Below, piece after piece: positions 17,120 through 26,087 of a stretch of 64,000 nucleotides of DNA. Made by a program: the position numbers and the translations under genes. The notes beneath the pieces were generated by a model. The model did not search any database. It had not been told where the DNA came from and worked only from the letters and a program-made list of their open reading frames with translations. The stretch is taken from NCBI GenBank assembly GCA_964627455.1, contig CAZVKC010000006.1:62001-126000 (forward strand), read 5' to 3'. Origin of the DNA: F-183 sp964627455 (GTDB lineage Bacteria > Acidobacteriota > Terriglobia > Bryobacterales > Bryobacteraceae). How positions within the stretch are numbered: position 1 is the first letter of the stretch; every line of letters begins with the position of its first letter.

Positions 17120-18244
17120 ATGTCCAAAATCGAAAGAAGAACACTCATGCAGGCGGCGGCTCTTGTCCCGCTGCAAGCCGTCCGTGGATCCGCCCAGAAC
17201 AGCGCGATTCGCGTAGGCCTCATCGGCGCCGGCAGCCGTGGATCCTACACCGGCACGATCATGAACAAGAATCCGCAGGCGAAGATCACCGCCATTTGCG
17301 ACGTGTCGGACGAGCAACTGGCGAAGGCCAAAGCCAAGATCGGCGCCGCGGACGCCAAAACGTATCGCAATTACCAGGAACTGCTGAATTCGAAGGACGT
17401 CGACGCCGTGATGATCGCGACGCCTGTTTACCTGCATCCGGATCACTTCGAAGCAGCCGTCAAAGCGGGCAAGCACGTCTACATGGAGAAACCGGCGGGC
17501 CTCGATGTCGCGGGATGCAAGCGCGTGATGCGCATCGCCGATCAGGCCGACCGCAAAATCAACATCACGTTTGGATTCCAGCAGCGCTATGGCGGCGTCT
17601 ACGTGAAAGCCAAACAGATGCTCGATTCCGGCGCAATCGGCAAGGTACGCGAAGTGCACGGTGAGTTCCTCAAGTTTGCGCTCGCCGGCAACGAACCGCC
17701 GCTTCCGCCGCCGCGCAATGAAAGGGAAAAGCTCGAACAGTGGAAGTTATGGCGCTCGACGTTCGGTGAAGTCATCGTCGAAACCTATGTGCACAACCTC
17801 GACGCCATCAACTGGTTCCTCGGCTCCCGTCCGTTGAAAGCGCTCGGCACCGGAGGCCGAACCGTGGAAAAGCGCGGCGACCTGCTCGACCACTTGAGCG
17901 TGACCTACGACTATCCCGACCGCGTGCAGATGACCTTCATCGGATCGCAGATGACGCCGCGCTTCTTCCGTTCCAACAGAGAGCGCTACATTGGCGAGAA
18001 GGGCTTCATCGAAACGGCGCGCGAATACTGGACCTACAGCACCGGCGCCGCGCCCGTCACAGAGAAGTCCTCGCAGGACATCACCAACGACGCGATCAGC
18101 GCGTTCGTGAAACAGGTCAGCGAGGGAAAGCCCGAAAATACAGGTGTTCGCGCCGCAGAGAGCACGCTCACGTCGATCCTCGGCCAGATGGCCATCGACC
18201 GCAAGCGCGAAGTGACCTGGGAAGAGATGATGAAGAGCGCATGA
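17120..18244 (+). CDS. exported Gfo/Idh/MocA-family oxidoreductase (module 2, type B)
   Basis: 374 aa. The leader MSKIERRTLMQAAALVPLQA contains an RR pair and a weak hydrophobic core. The Rossmann motif is GLIGAGSRG and the family motif is VYMEKPAG. It is highly similar along its length to the gene at 9938 (DVAGCKR, DRKINITFGFQQRYG, and the shared C-terminal segment SEGKPENTGVRAAEST). It is expected to be an NAD(P)-dependent sugar dehydrogenase or reductase in the periplasm. The sialidase-like gene begins inside its stop codon (4-bp overlap). Confidence 0.88.
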   Translation: MSKIERRTLMQAAALVPLQAVRGSAQNSAIRVGLIGAGSRGSYTGTIMNKNPQAKITAICDVSDEQLAKAKAKIGAADAKTYRNYQELLNSKDVDAVMIATPVYLHPDHFEAAVKAGKHVYMEKPAGLDVAGCKRVMRIADQADRKINITFGFQQRYGGVYVKAKQMLDSGAIGKVREVHGEFLKFALAGNEPPLPPPRNEREKLEQWKLWRSTFGEVIVETYVHNLDAINWFLGSRPLKALGTGGRTVEKRGDLLDHLSVTYDYPDRVQMTFIGSQMTPRFFRSNRERYIGEKGFIETAREYWTYSTGAAPVTEKSSQDITNDAISAFVKQVSEGKPENTGVRAAESTLTSILGQMAIDRKREVTWEEMMKSA

Positions 18245-19374
18245 GGAATCTAACAGCAGCAGTTCTCGTCGGAGCCTCTCTGTTTGCAGCGGAACAGACC
18301 GTTCCGGTGAAGAACATCGTGGTCTACAAACAGGCGGGACGCTATGCCGGTTGGCCCGCCAATCACGGCATTTGGATGTGGGGCAATGAAATCGTCGTCG
18401 GCTTCGAATCCGGCCGTTTCAAGGTCAACCGGTCCATCCACGCCATCGACTACAGCCAGAAGGAGGAACACCTCCTCGCACGCAGCAAAGACGGCGGCGA
18501 GACGTGGACCATCGAGAAGCCGCAGTCGCTGCTGCCTCCGCCCGGAGGCAAGATGGCCGGTGTGCCCACAGAAGACGGCGGTCAACCCGCCACCGACAAC
18601 ACCACGGCCATTGACTTCAAGCACAAAGATTTTGCGATGACCGTCCGCATGATGGACAAGGACATCGGCCCCTCGCGCTTCTACTATTCGTACGATCGCG
18701 GCAAGACCTGGCGCGGCCCCTTCCGCGTTCCTGAATTCGGAACCAAGGGCATCATGGCCCGCACCGACTACATTGTCGATGGTCCACGCACGATGACGAT
18801 GTTCGTCACTGCGGCGCTGCCGAACGCGCAGGAAGGCGAAGTCTTTTGCCTGCGGACCACCGATGGCGGCGTCACCTGGAACAAGATCGCCGTGGTCGCG
18901 ACGCCCGCCGGATCCGCCAAAGGATTCTCGATCATGCCGTCCTCCCTGCGTCTGTCGAAGAACACGATTCTCTCGGCCATCCGCCAGAAGTCCGGCAACG
19001 AGAACTTCATCGAACTCGCCCGCAGCGACGACAACGGCGCAACGTGGAAGATGGTCTCGCGCATCACGCCGCATGTCACGGGCAACTCGGGCAACCCGCC
19101 CAGCATGGTGCAGTTGAAGGACGGGCGCCTCGCCGTCACCTACGGCCATCGCGCGGAACCCTATGGCATTCGCGCGCGCATCAGTAACGATCAGGGCGCG
19201 ACCTGGGGCGACGAGATCATCCTTCGCAAGGATGCCGGGGATCGCGATCTCGGCTATACGCGCACGGTGGTGCGTCCCGACGGCAAGTTGGTTACTGTCT
19301 ACTACTACAACGACAGCAGCGACAGTGAACGCTACATAGCTGCGACCATCTGGGAAGCCCCGCCGAAGAAGTAA
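18241..19374 (+). CDS. secreted BNR-repeat (sialidase-like) beta-propeller protein
   Basis: 377 aa with a signal peptide (LTAAVLVGASLFA). At least five Asp-box/BNR repeats are visible: SKDGGETW, SYDRGKTW, TTDGGVTW, SDDNGATW and SNDQGATW, spaced as in a six-bladed sialidase-type propeller. It may be an exo-sialidase or another glycoside hydrolase or lyase of that fold. The catalytic Arg triad and Tyr/Glu pair cannot be confirmed by eye, and many such acidobacterial proteins do not cleave sialic acid. It overlaps the module 2 type B gene by 4 bp and is followed after 6 bp by the deacetylase, so it belongs to the glycan operon. Confidence 0.82.
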   Translation: MRNLTAAVLVGASLFAAEQTVPVKNIVVYKQAGRYAGWPANHGIWMWGNEIVVGFESGRFKVNRSIHAIDYSQKEEHLLARSKDGGETWTIEKPQSLLPPPGGKMAGVPTEDGGQPATDNTTAIDFKHKDFAMTVRMMDKDIGPSRFYYSYDRGKTWRGPFRVPEFGTKGIMARTDYIVDGPRTMTMFVTAALPNAQEGEVFCLRTTDGGVTWNKIAVVATPAGSAKGFSIMPSSLRLSKNTILSAIRQKSGNENFIELARSDDNGATWKMVSRITPHVTGNSGNPPSMVQLKDGRLAVTYGHRAEPYGIRARISNDQGATWGDEIILRKDAGDRDLGYTRTVVRPDGKLVTVYYYNDSSDSERYIAATIWEAPPKK

Positions 19375-19380
19375 TCGACC

Positions 19381-20331
19381 ATGCGCAAGGCCCTCTTCAG
19401 TGTTCTCGTACCGGCGCTGGTAGCGGCTGCACAGTCACCGCAGCCGCAGCCGGGCGTCAAGCTATCGGTGGACGGTATCAAGGCGCAACTGCGAATTACC
19501 GCAGGCAAGCGCCTTCGTCCGAAATCCTGGCCGAATGGAGCACGTGTTGCGGTGGCTCTCAGTTTCGATGTCGACAACGTGTCGGCGCCGCTTGCTCGCG
19601 GGGACCTTGCGCCGGGAACCTTGTCACGAGGGGAGTACGGCGCAGTCGACGGCCTGCCGCGGATCCTGCGTCTGCTCGACAAGCATCGCATTCCCGCGTC
19701 GTTCTTCATCCCCGCCGTTAGCGATGTCCTGCATCCGCAGATGATCAAGGAGATCCTGTCGAGCGGCCGTCATGGAATCGGCGTGCACGGCTGGATCCAC
19801 GAAAATCTCGCCTGGCTCAACAACGAGGCTGAGGAGCAGCGCCTGCTCGATCAGGCGATCGCGCATCTCACCAAAGCCACCGGCAAGAAACCTGTCGGAT
19901 ATCGCGCGCCATCGTGGGCCTTCAGTCCCTTCACGATGTCGCAGGTCGCCAAGGCTGGGTTCCTTTACGACAGCAGCCTCATGGCGAGCGACGACGCGTA
20001 TGAACTGATGCTCGACGGCAAAGACACCGGCGTCGTCGAACTGCCCATCGAATGGATCCTCGACGATTACCCGCTGCTCAATGTCCCGGGTGGATCCCTG
20101 CCTTCGCCGGAACAAGCGAATCAGGTCTTTCAATCGGAGTTCGACGTTGCATACCAGGAAGGCGGACTCTTCATCCTCACCATGCATCCGCACGTGACAG
20201 GGCATCGTTCGCGTGTCGCCGCGCTCGAGAAACTGATTCTGCATATGAAGTCGAAGCCCGGCGTCTGGTTCGCGACGCACGAGCAAGTCGCACGGTACGT
20301 CAAGCAGCAGGCGTCTTCGTCGACGAAATAG
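19381..20331 (+). CDS. secreted polysaccharide deacetylase (NodB domain, HpPgdA-like)
   Basis: 316 aa. A short signal peptide (FSVLVPALVAAAQS) precedes a NodB homology domain. Motif 1 is SFDVDN with catalytic-base Asp63, motif 2 is GVHGWIHEN with metal ligands His136 and His140, motif 3 is GYRAPSW with Arg175, and a late TMHPHVTGHRSR supplies the catalytic His. This pattern fits the HpPgdA/PuuE branch, which removes acyl or amide groups from amino sugars. It would act in the periplasm or outside. It is last in the carbohydrate operon, and its 3' end overlaps the convergent pcaDC-like gene by 32 bp. Confidence 0.88.
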   Translation: MRKALFSVLVPALVAAAQSPQPQPGVKLSVDGIKAQLRITAGKRLRPKSWPNGARVAVALSFDVDNVSAPLARGDLAPGTLSRGEYGAVDGLPRILRLLDKHRIPASFFIPAVSDVLHPQMIKEILSSGRHGIGVHGWIHENLAWLNNEAEEQRLLDQAIAHLTKATGKKPVGYRAPSWAFSPFTMSQVAKAGFLYDSSLMASDDAYELMLDGKDTGVVELPIEWILDDYPLLNVPGGSLPSPEQANQVFQSEFDVAYQEGGLFILTMHPHVTGHRSRVAALEKLILHMKSKPGVWFATHEQVARYVKQQASSSTK

Positions 20332-21457
20332 CCGCGGCCTCTTCAGCAGCCGCATGAAACGCTGTGTTCGCGGCAGGCACGCCGGCGTAAACGGCGACTT
20401 GCAGCAAGACCTCTTTCAGATCGCACATCTCCAACTCGTGCGCGAGTCCGGTTCGCACGTGCAGCCGGAACTCCTCCCAGCGCCCCAATGACGCGGTGAT
20501 GGCCAGCACAAGCAAGCGCCGCGATTTTGAATCCAAGCCCGGCCTTGTCCAGATCGCGCCCCACGCGTATTGCGTGATCAACTCCTGGAACTCCCGATTG
20601 AAATCCGTGGCATTGGCAAGCGAGCGATCCACATGCGCATCGCCGAGCACGGACCTCCGCACGTCGATCGCCTTGGGAGCCTCAGTCTGCAGAAAGTCGA
20701 ATAGCGCCGCGTTGAAGGTCGACGGCCGTTCGATATTCGACAGGTGCGCAGAATCGAACACCACGGCTCGCGCCCCGGGGATCCGCGAAGCCAGCAAGTC
20801 CCCGTGCCCCTTCCACGGCGTCGATTGATCCACGTCACTCCCGATCACCAGCGTCGGCACGCGAATCCCACTCACGATCTCCCGATGATCCAAATCGCGG
20901 ATCGCCGCGCAGCATCCCGCGCAGCCCACAGGATCCGTCGCGAGCAGCGTCGCCCGCACCGATTCCCGCATTGCGGCTGGAGCGCGATTGGAGAAGAACC
21001 GCTCCATCACAACGGTTTCCACCGCCGCCATGCCATGCTGCAACATCGCAAGCCGCGCCGCGTCGAACCCGGCAGGATCATCCAGACGCGCGGACGTGTT
21101 CGCCAGCACCAGTCCCGTCAAACGCTCACCCGCGTGCAAAGCGAGCCACTGCCCGATCATCCCACCAAGCGACAACCCACAATATGCAAAACGTTCGGCT
21201 GCGCCGCAAGCATCCACCGCCGCCAGTACATCGCGACCCAACTGCTCGATCGTGTAATCGCCTCCAGGAGCATCCGATGCGCCATGCCCGCGCAGATCCA
21301 CGCGCAGTACGCGGAACCGCGTCAGTAACGCCGCCATCTGCGGATCCCACTGCCCGTGATCGCAACCCAGCGAGTGTCCCAGCACCAGCAGCGGCAGCCC
21401 GGGGACCCCTTCCAATCGGTAATAAATCCGGCATCCCGCGGACATCACGAACGGCAT
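20300..21457 (-). CDS. pcaL: fused 3-oxoadipate enol-lactonase / 4-carboxymuconolactone decarboxylase
   Basis: 385 aa fusion. Residues 1-260 are an alpha/beta hydrolase with GLSLGG (nucleophile Ser96), an Asp around 208-210 and His238 (DSAHLS): the PcaD enol-lactonase. Residues about 265-370 are a carboxymuconolactone decarboxylase domain of the AhpD fold (RWEEFRLHVRTGLAH): PcaC. The two catalyse the last two steps to 3-oxoadipate. Such fusions are called PcaL or PcaDC. The ATG at 21457 has a perfect AAGGAGG ribosome site and overlaps the end of pcaB, so pcaH-pcaG-pcaB-pcaL is a single operon. Confidence 0.9.
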   Translation of the reverse strand: MPFVMSAGCRIYYRLEGVPGLPLLVLGHSLGCDHGQWDPQMAALLTRFRVLRVDLRGHGASDAPGGDYTIEQLGRDVLAAVDACGAAERFAYCGLSLGGMIGQWLALHAGERLTGLVLANTSARLDDPAGFDAARLAMLQHGMAAVETVVMERFFSNRAPAAMRESVRATLLATDPVGCAGCCAAIRDLDHREIVSGIRVPTLVIGSDVDQSTPWKGHGDLLASRIPGARAVVFDSAHLSNIERPSTFNAALFDFLQTEAPKAIDVRRSVLGDAHVDRSLANATDFNREFQELITQYAWGAIWTRPGLDSKSRRLLVLAITASLGRWEEFRLHVRTGLAHELEMCDLKEVLLQVAVYAGVPAANTAFHAAAEEAAAISSTKTPAA

Positions 21458-21458
21458 C

Positions 21459-22510
21459 TCAATCCTCCTTGATCGTCGAACCCAACAGCCGCTGCCGAAA
21501 CGCCTCAGCACTGCCGAGGTATTCTTCAGGCGCAGTCTCGTCACCCGGAGTCCCGGCCAGCAACGCGGCTGCCCGGCTCTTCTCCGCGAACACTGCGGGA
21601 TCGATATTCGCGCGCATCCGTTGTGGATCCACCGTCAGCCCCTCTGCGACCTCCACCATCGATTCCAGCGCAACGCCCGCGCACTGCACGATTTCCTGCG
21701 TCAGCGTCCATTCGGACTGCCATCCGCCCAGTCCACGTTCGTGTTCCGACACCATGCCCGCCAGAAAACTCGCAAGCAATCCGGGGATCCGCCGCGCCGC
21801 ACCCACCGCTAGCATGCACGCCGTCGGATTCCGTTTGTGTGGCATCGTCGAAGATCCGCCGCGTCCATCGCCTCCCGGTTCCGCGGCCTCGCCCGCCTGC
21901 ATCAACAAAGCGATGTCAAAGGCCATCTTCCCCAGCGACCCTGTGTACACCGNNNNNNNNNNNNNNNNNNNNNNNNNNNNNNNNNNNNNNNNNNNNNNNN
22001 NNNNNNNNNNNNNNNNNNNNNNNNNNNNNNNNNNNNNNNNNNNNNNNNNNNNCCGAACGTCACCGGAGGCGCAGGCTGCAGCAGCGTGCGTCCCACCATC
22101 ACTGTCGAAGCATGTTCCTGCGATAGCACACGCAGTCGCGCCACCAACCGCGCATGATCCGCCGCCAGCACCGCCCGGCATCGCTGCAATAAAAGTACGA
22201 GCGCCGTGTCCGTTACATCCTGGCTCGTTGCGCCGAAGTGCGCCAACGCCGCGCCGCGCGCCTTCAACATCGACACGAGGGGAATCGCCGGCGTGCCCGC
22301 GCGCAGCGCCAACCGAGTCAACTCGGCGACATCCAATCCATCGATCACAGCCGCAGCATGCACCGCTTCCGCAGCCGCGCTCGGAATCACCGGCAACCGC
22401 GCTTCCACGGACGCGAGCGCACGTTCGAACTCGAGCATTGCGTGGAGTACTGAAGCGTCCGAGAACACCTCCGACAACCGCGCCGTTCTCGCCAAGCTAT
22501 CGATCAGCAT
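21459..22510 (-). CDS. pcaB: 3-carboxy-cis,cis-muconate cycloisomerase (interrupted by assembly gap)
   Basis: Fumarase/aspartase-superfamily enzyme that cyclises 3-carboxymuconate in the protocatechuate pathway. The N-terminal part has FGATSQDVTDTA and GRTLLQPAPPVTF, and the C-terminal part has the superfamily signature GSSTMPHKRNP. The two parts lie in different frames across the 100-N gap (21953-22052). As the gap length is arbitrary, this is not a frameshift. By comparison with the family about 85 residues are missing, so the true gap should be near 250 bp. The start is ATG 22510 or the overlapping GTG 22516. Confidence 0.88.
21953..22052. other. assembly gap (100 N) inside pcaB
   Basis: Placeholder gap. 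The reading frame differs on the two sides, so the real length is not 100 bp. The family alignment suggests roughly 250 bp. Confidence 0.99.
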
Positions 22511-22512
22511 GA

Positions 22513-23061
22513 TCACAGGTCGAAGAAGACCGTCTCGTTCTCACCTTGCAGCCGGATCTCCAGAAACCACGCATCGCCACCGCGAGGCTGCGCAAGCAAG
22601 GTCCGCCGCCGGTCTTCCGGAACCAGCGACAGCACGGCATCCGTTGCGTTTCGCGGATCCCCGGCGAAGTACACGCGCGTATACAAATGCCGCAGTAAAC
22701 CGCGAGCGAACACCGCAACATTCACATGCGGCGCCTGACCATCGACGCTCCCCGGCTTCACCGTCACGAACGAACACTCGCCGTCCGCATCCGTCTCCAA
22801 CCGGCCAAAGCCGCAAAACAGCGGGTCCGCATCAGCAGCCCGCGGATCCAGAGGATGCTGACACCGCCCGTCAGCGTCCGCCTGCCACAACTCGATTAAC
22901 GAATCCGCGGGCGTCGGAGCGCCATCGCCGTCCACGACCCGAAACGTCAGCCGGATCCGCTCGCCATGCGCGCCGTCTTTCGCCAGCACGCCCAACGCAG
23001 GATCCGTCGTCAGTGCGTAATTAAAGAATGGTCCAACCGTCTGCGAAGCACTCGGGATCAT
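22513..23061 (-). CDS. pcaG: protocatechuate 3,4-dioxygenase alpha subunit
   Basis: 182 aa intradiol dioxygenase subunit. It begins with the typical SQTVGPFFNYAL segment of PcaG, followed by LIELWQADADGR and the HVNVAVFARGLL strand. The alpha chain lacks the iron-binding Tyr/His set and forms the active site together with the beta chain encoded just upstream (pcaH, 4 bp away). The reaction is ring cleavage of protocatechuate to 3-carboxy-cis,cis-muconate. Its stop codon abuts the pcaB start. Confidence 0.93.
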   Translation of the reverse strand: MIPSASQTVGPFFNYALTTDPALGVLAKDGAHGERIRLTFRVVDGDGAPTPADSLIELWQADADGRCQHPLDPRAADADPLFCGFGRLETDADGECSFVTVKPGSVDGQAPHVNVAVFARGLLRHLYTRVYFAGDPRNATDAVLSLVPEDRRRTLLAQPRGGDAWFLEIRLQGENETVFFDL

Positions 23062-23065
23062 AATT

Positions 23066-23764
23066 CTAAGCCCCCTCGAACGGCGTCGAACGCCGCCCCC
23101 GCAGCACGATGTCGAAGCGGAATCCGAGCGCCCACTCGGGCTCGGTCAGCGACAGATCGAAGTGCGACACCAGCCGCTGCTTCGCGTCGTCATCCGGAAT
23201 CGACTGCAGCACCGGATCCATTGGAATGAGTGGATCGCCTGGAAAATACATTTGCGTCACGAGGCGCGTCAGGAACGCGGATCCGAATAGGGAAAAGTGA
23301 ATATGCGCCGGGCGCCACGCGTTGGCATGATTTCGCCACGGATACGCGCCCGGCCGGATCGTCAGAAACCGGTAGTTGCCCTGCTCGTCGGTGATCACAC
23401 GGCCGGCTCCCAGAAAGTTCGGATCGAGCGGCGCTGGATGATTATCGCGCGTGTGCCGGTATCGCCCCGCTGCATTCGCCTGCCACACTTCGACCAGCGC
23501 ATTCGGCACGCCGCGGCCATCTTCGTCCAGCACGCGGCCCGCAACAATGATCCTTTCGCCCTGCGGCGGATCCGAGAAATGCGCGGTCAAGTCGTTGTCG
23601 GTCGCGCCCAACGGATTGTGTCCGTACACCGGACCCGTCAACTCGCTCAACGTATGAGGAATCTGAATCAGCGGCTTCGACGGCGCGCGCCGAAGTGTCG
23701 ATTTATACCCGTCAAATGCATTGACGGGCTGGGTGCCTGGCTTCAACTTCGGATACTCGATCAC
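23066..23764 (-). CDS. pcaH: protocatechuate 3,4-dioxygenase beta subunit
   Basis: About 232 aa from a GTG at 23764, which matches the usual PcaH length. The GYKSTLRRAP segment and intradiol signature are present, as are the likely Fe(III) ligands: Tyr in NAAGRYRHT, Tyr in GNYRFLTI, and the two His of PAHIHFSLFG. With PcaG it opens the protocatechuate ring. A longer reading from ATG 23848 would add residues not seen in the family and would run into pobA on the other strand. It is the first gene of the minus-strand pca operon and is divergent from pobA. Confidence 0.92.
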   Translation of the reverse strand: MIEYPKLKPGTQPVNAFDGYKSTLRRAPSKPLIQIPHTLSELTGPVYGHNPLGATDNDLTAHFSDPPQGERIIVAGRVLDEDGRGVPNALVEVWQANAAGRYRHTRDNHPAPLDPNFLGAGRVITDEQGNYRFLTIRPGAYPWRNHANAWRPAHIHFSLFGSAFLTRLVTQMYFPGDPLIPMDPVLQSIPDDDAKQRLVSHFDLSLTEPEWALGFRFDIVLRGRRSTPFEGA

Positions 23765-23798
23765 AGTGCTATTGAGCTTACCAAAGGGCGGCAGCGCC

Positions 23799-23828
23799 TT
23801 GACAATAGGCAGCCATTCGACATACAAC
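23799..23828 (+). promoter_or_regulatory. promoter of the pobA operon
   Basis: TTGACA (23799-23804) is followed after 17-18 bp by ATACAA/TACAAC (23822-23828). Transcription would start near 23835, only about 6 nt before the pobA ATG. The 77-bp divergent region must also contain the pcaH promoter. No IclR- or LysR-type regulator gene is adjacent. Confidence 0.65.
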
Positions 23829-23841
23829 AGAGCGATTGGCG

Positions 23842-24999
23842 ATGCCACACGATCTCAGAACCCAGGTAGGCATCGTCGGCGCCGGACCCGCCGGCCTCAT
23901 CCTCGGCCAGCTTCTGCAGAACGCCGGCATCGCGTCCATCATCGTCGAAGCCAGATCGCAGGCGCACATCGAGCAGCGCATCCGCGCGGGCGTGCTCGAA
24001 CAAGGCACAGTCGATCTCCTGAACGCAGCAGGCGCGGGCGACCGCATGCGCCGTGAAGGACTCGTGCATCACGGCATCGAGCTCCGCTTCAACGGCCAGC
24101 GCCACCGGCTTGACCTCCACGAGCTATCGGGCGGACGCAGTATCACGGTTTATGGACAGCAAGAAGTGGTGAAAGACCTCATCGTCCTTCGCCGCGATCC
24201 CATCCACTTCGAGGCTGCGAACGTGCACATCGACGGACTCACCACTGAAACACCGCGCATTCGATTCGATGACGGCAACACCATCACATGCGACTTCATC
24301 GCCGGATGCGATGGCTTTCACGGCGTCTGCCGCCCTTCGATCCCCGCCAGCGCCATCCGCATCCATGAAAAGGCGTACCCATTCGGATGGCTCGGCATTC
24401 TCGCCGCAACGCCTCCGCCCTCGCACGAACTGATCTACGCGCATCACAGCCGGGGCTTCGCGCTGATGAGCATGCGGACCCCGCAGATCACGCGCGCCTA
24501 CGTCCAATGCCGCCCCGATGAGGACCTCGCCGAGTGGCCCGATGACCGCCTCTGGGAAGAACTGCAACACCGTTTGGATACGACGTTCGAACCCGGCGTC
24601 ATCCTGCAAAAAGGCGTCACCGCCATGCGCAGCTTCGTCGCGGAACCCATGCAATACGGCCGCCTCTTTCTCGCGGGCGACGCCGCGCACATCGTCCCGC
24701 CCACCGGGGCCAAAGGCATGAACCTCGCCGCAGCCGACGTCGTCGTCCTCGCCCGCGCGCTCGAATCCTGGTATCGCAGCGGCAACAGGGACCCACTCGA
24801 TCGCTATTCGCAAACCTGCCTGCGCCGCATCTGGCGGGTCCAGCATTTCTCCTGGTGGATGACCTCTCTGCTACATCGCTACCCCGGCGATAGCACCTTC
24901 GAACTCCACCGCCAACTCGCCGAACTCGACCAGGTCGTCACGTCACGCTCGGCCGCCACAACACTCGCAGAAAACTACACAGGATTGCCCTTCCCATGA
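23842..24999 (+). CDS. pobA: 4-hydroxybenzoate 3-monooxygenase
   Basis: 385 aa group A flavoprotein hydroxylase. The FAD ADP-binding motif is GAGPAGLILGQLL, the second region RAGVLEQGTVDLL is characteristic of PobA, and the GD motif is GDAAHIVPPTGAKGMNLA. It converts 4-hydroxybenzoate to protocatechuate with NAD(P)H and oxygen, feeding the divergent pca operon. An in-frame TTG lies 6 bp upstream, but ATG 23842 fits the family N-terminus. It is followed by a MetE-like gene with a 4-bp overlap. Confidence 0.93.
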   Translation: MPHDLRTQVGIVGAGPAGLILGQLLQNAGIASIIVEARSQAHIEQRIRAGVLEQGTVDLLNAAGAGDRMRREGLVHHGIELRFNGQRHRLDLHELSGGRSITVYGQQEVVKDLIVLRRDPIHFEAANVHIDGLTTETPRIRFDDGNTITCDFIAGCDGFHGVCRPSIPASAIRIHEKAYPFGWLGILAATPPPSHELIYAHHSRGFALMSMRTPQITRAYVQCRPDEDLAEWPDDRLWEELQHRLDTTFEPGVILQKGVTAMRSFVAEPMQYGRLFLAGDAAHIVPPTGAKGMNLAAADVVVLARALESWYRSGNRDPLDRYSQTCLRRIWRVQHFSWWMTSLLHRYPGDSTFELHRQLAELDQVVTSRSAATTLAENYTGLPFP

Positions 25000-26087
25000 A
25001 ACCTCCCTTTCGTGCCGATCACGTCGGAAGCCTGCTCCGGCCCGCGTTCCTAAAGGCAGCCCGCGCCCGCAACACGCCGCCTTCCGAATTGCGAGGACTC
25101 GAAGACGAAGCGATCCGGCAGGTGATCGCGAAACAGGCGGACACTGGACTCGAAAGCGCAACCGATGGCGAATTCCGCCGCGCCATGTGGCACTTCGATT
25201 TCCTCGAACACCTCGACGGCGTCGAGTCCTTTCATTCAGACCACGGCATCGCGTTTCGCGGAGGCATCGAAACGCAAAAGAAAGGCTTGCGCGTCACTGG
25301 AAAGATCGGCTTCTCCGGTCATCCGATGCTCGATCACTTTCGCTTCCTGCGCGACAACGTCAAGTCTGCCACGGCCAAAATGACCATCCCGTCGCCGAGC
25401 GTGCTGCATTTCCGCGGAGGCCGCAAGGCGATCGACCCGGCCATCTATCCGGACATGAACGACTTCTATCGCGATCTCGCCGTCGCCTATCGCGACGCTG
25501 TGAACGCGTTCGCCGAGGCAGGCTGCCGCTACCTGCAACTCGATGAGGTGAACCTCGCCTATCTCTGCGACAACGAGCAGCGGCAAATGTTGCGCGACCG
25601 CGGCGATGATCCCGACCGTTTGCCCGGCATCTACGCGGACATGATCAACACCGCCATCGGCGGGCGTCCCGCGGACATGACCATCACCATGCATCTTTGC
25701 CGCGGCAATTTTCGTTCGAGTTGGATCGCATCCGGCGGGTACGAACCGGTTGCCGAAATGCTCTTCCAGAACATCGGAGTCAACGGCTACTTCATGGAGT
25801 TCGACACCGAACGGGCTGGCGGCTTCGAGCCTCTGCGCTTCGTGCCGCCCGGCAAACGTGTGGTCCTCGGACTCGTCACGTCAAAAACCGGCGAACTCGA
25901 ATCGGCCGAAGAACTCCAACGCCGTATCCACGACGCTGCGCGCCACGTTGACCTCGATCAACTTTGCCTCAGCCCGCAATGCGGCTTCGCCAGTACCGAA
26001 GAAGGCAATATCCTCACCGAAGACCAGCAGTGGGCCAAACTGCGACGCATTGTCGAGGTGGCTCGTACCGTCTGGGGCAACTCATGA
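24996..26087 (+). CDS. MetE C-terminal-like, zinc-dependent methyltransferase
   Basis: 363 aa, corresponding only to the catalytic half of cobalamin-independent methionine synthase. The zinc ligands are all present: His233 and Cys235 (MHLCRGN), Glu268 (FMEFDTE) and Cys329 (SPQCGFAS). The N-terminus PFRADHVGSLLRP is typical of this stand-alone group, which is annotated as methionine synthase II but includes other thiol alkyltransferases. It sits between pobA and the aromatic-acid transporter with 4-bp overlaps on both sides. The context suggests a role in using methyl groups from methoxylated aromatics, or in thiol conjugation (inference), rather than general methionine synthesis. Confidence 0.82.
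   Translation: MKPPFRADHVGSLLRPAFLKAARARNTPPSELRGLEDEAIRQVIAKQADTGLESATDGEFRRAMWHFDFLEHLDGVESFHSDHGIAFRGGIETQKKGLRVTGKIGFSGHPMLDHFRFLRDNVKSATAKMTIPSPSVLHFRGGRKAIDPAIYPDMNDFYRDLAVAYRDAVNAFAEAGCRYLQLDEVNLAYLCDNEQRQMLRDRGDDPDRLPGIYADMINTAIGGRPADMTITMHLCRGNFRSSWIASGGYEPVAEMLFQNIGVNGYFMEFDTERAGGFEPLRFVPPGKRVVLGLVTSKTGELESAEELQRRIHDAARHVDLDQLCLSPQCGFASTEEGNILTEDQQWAKLRRIVEVARTVWGNS

Noticed and set aside
18241..19374. Firm assignment as a sialidase
   Set aside because: The Asp boxes show only the propeller fold. The catalytic arginines and the Tyr/Glu pair could not be placed by eye, and no sialic acid transport or nan genes are present.
21459..22516. pcaB as a frameshifted pseudogene
   Set aside because: The frame change coincides with a 100-N placeholder of unknown length. 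Both halves carry intact family motifs, so the shift is a gap-size effect.
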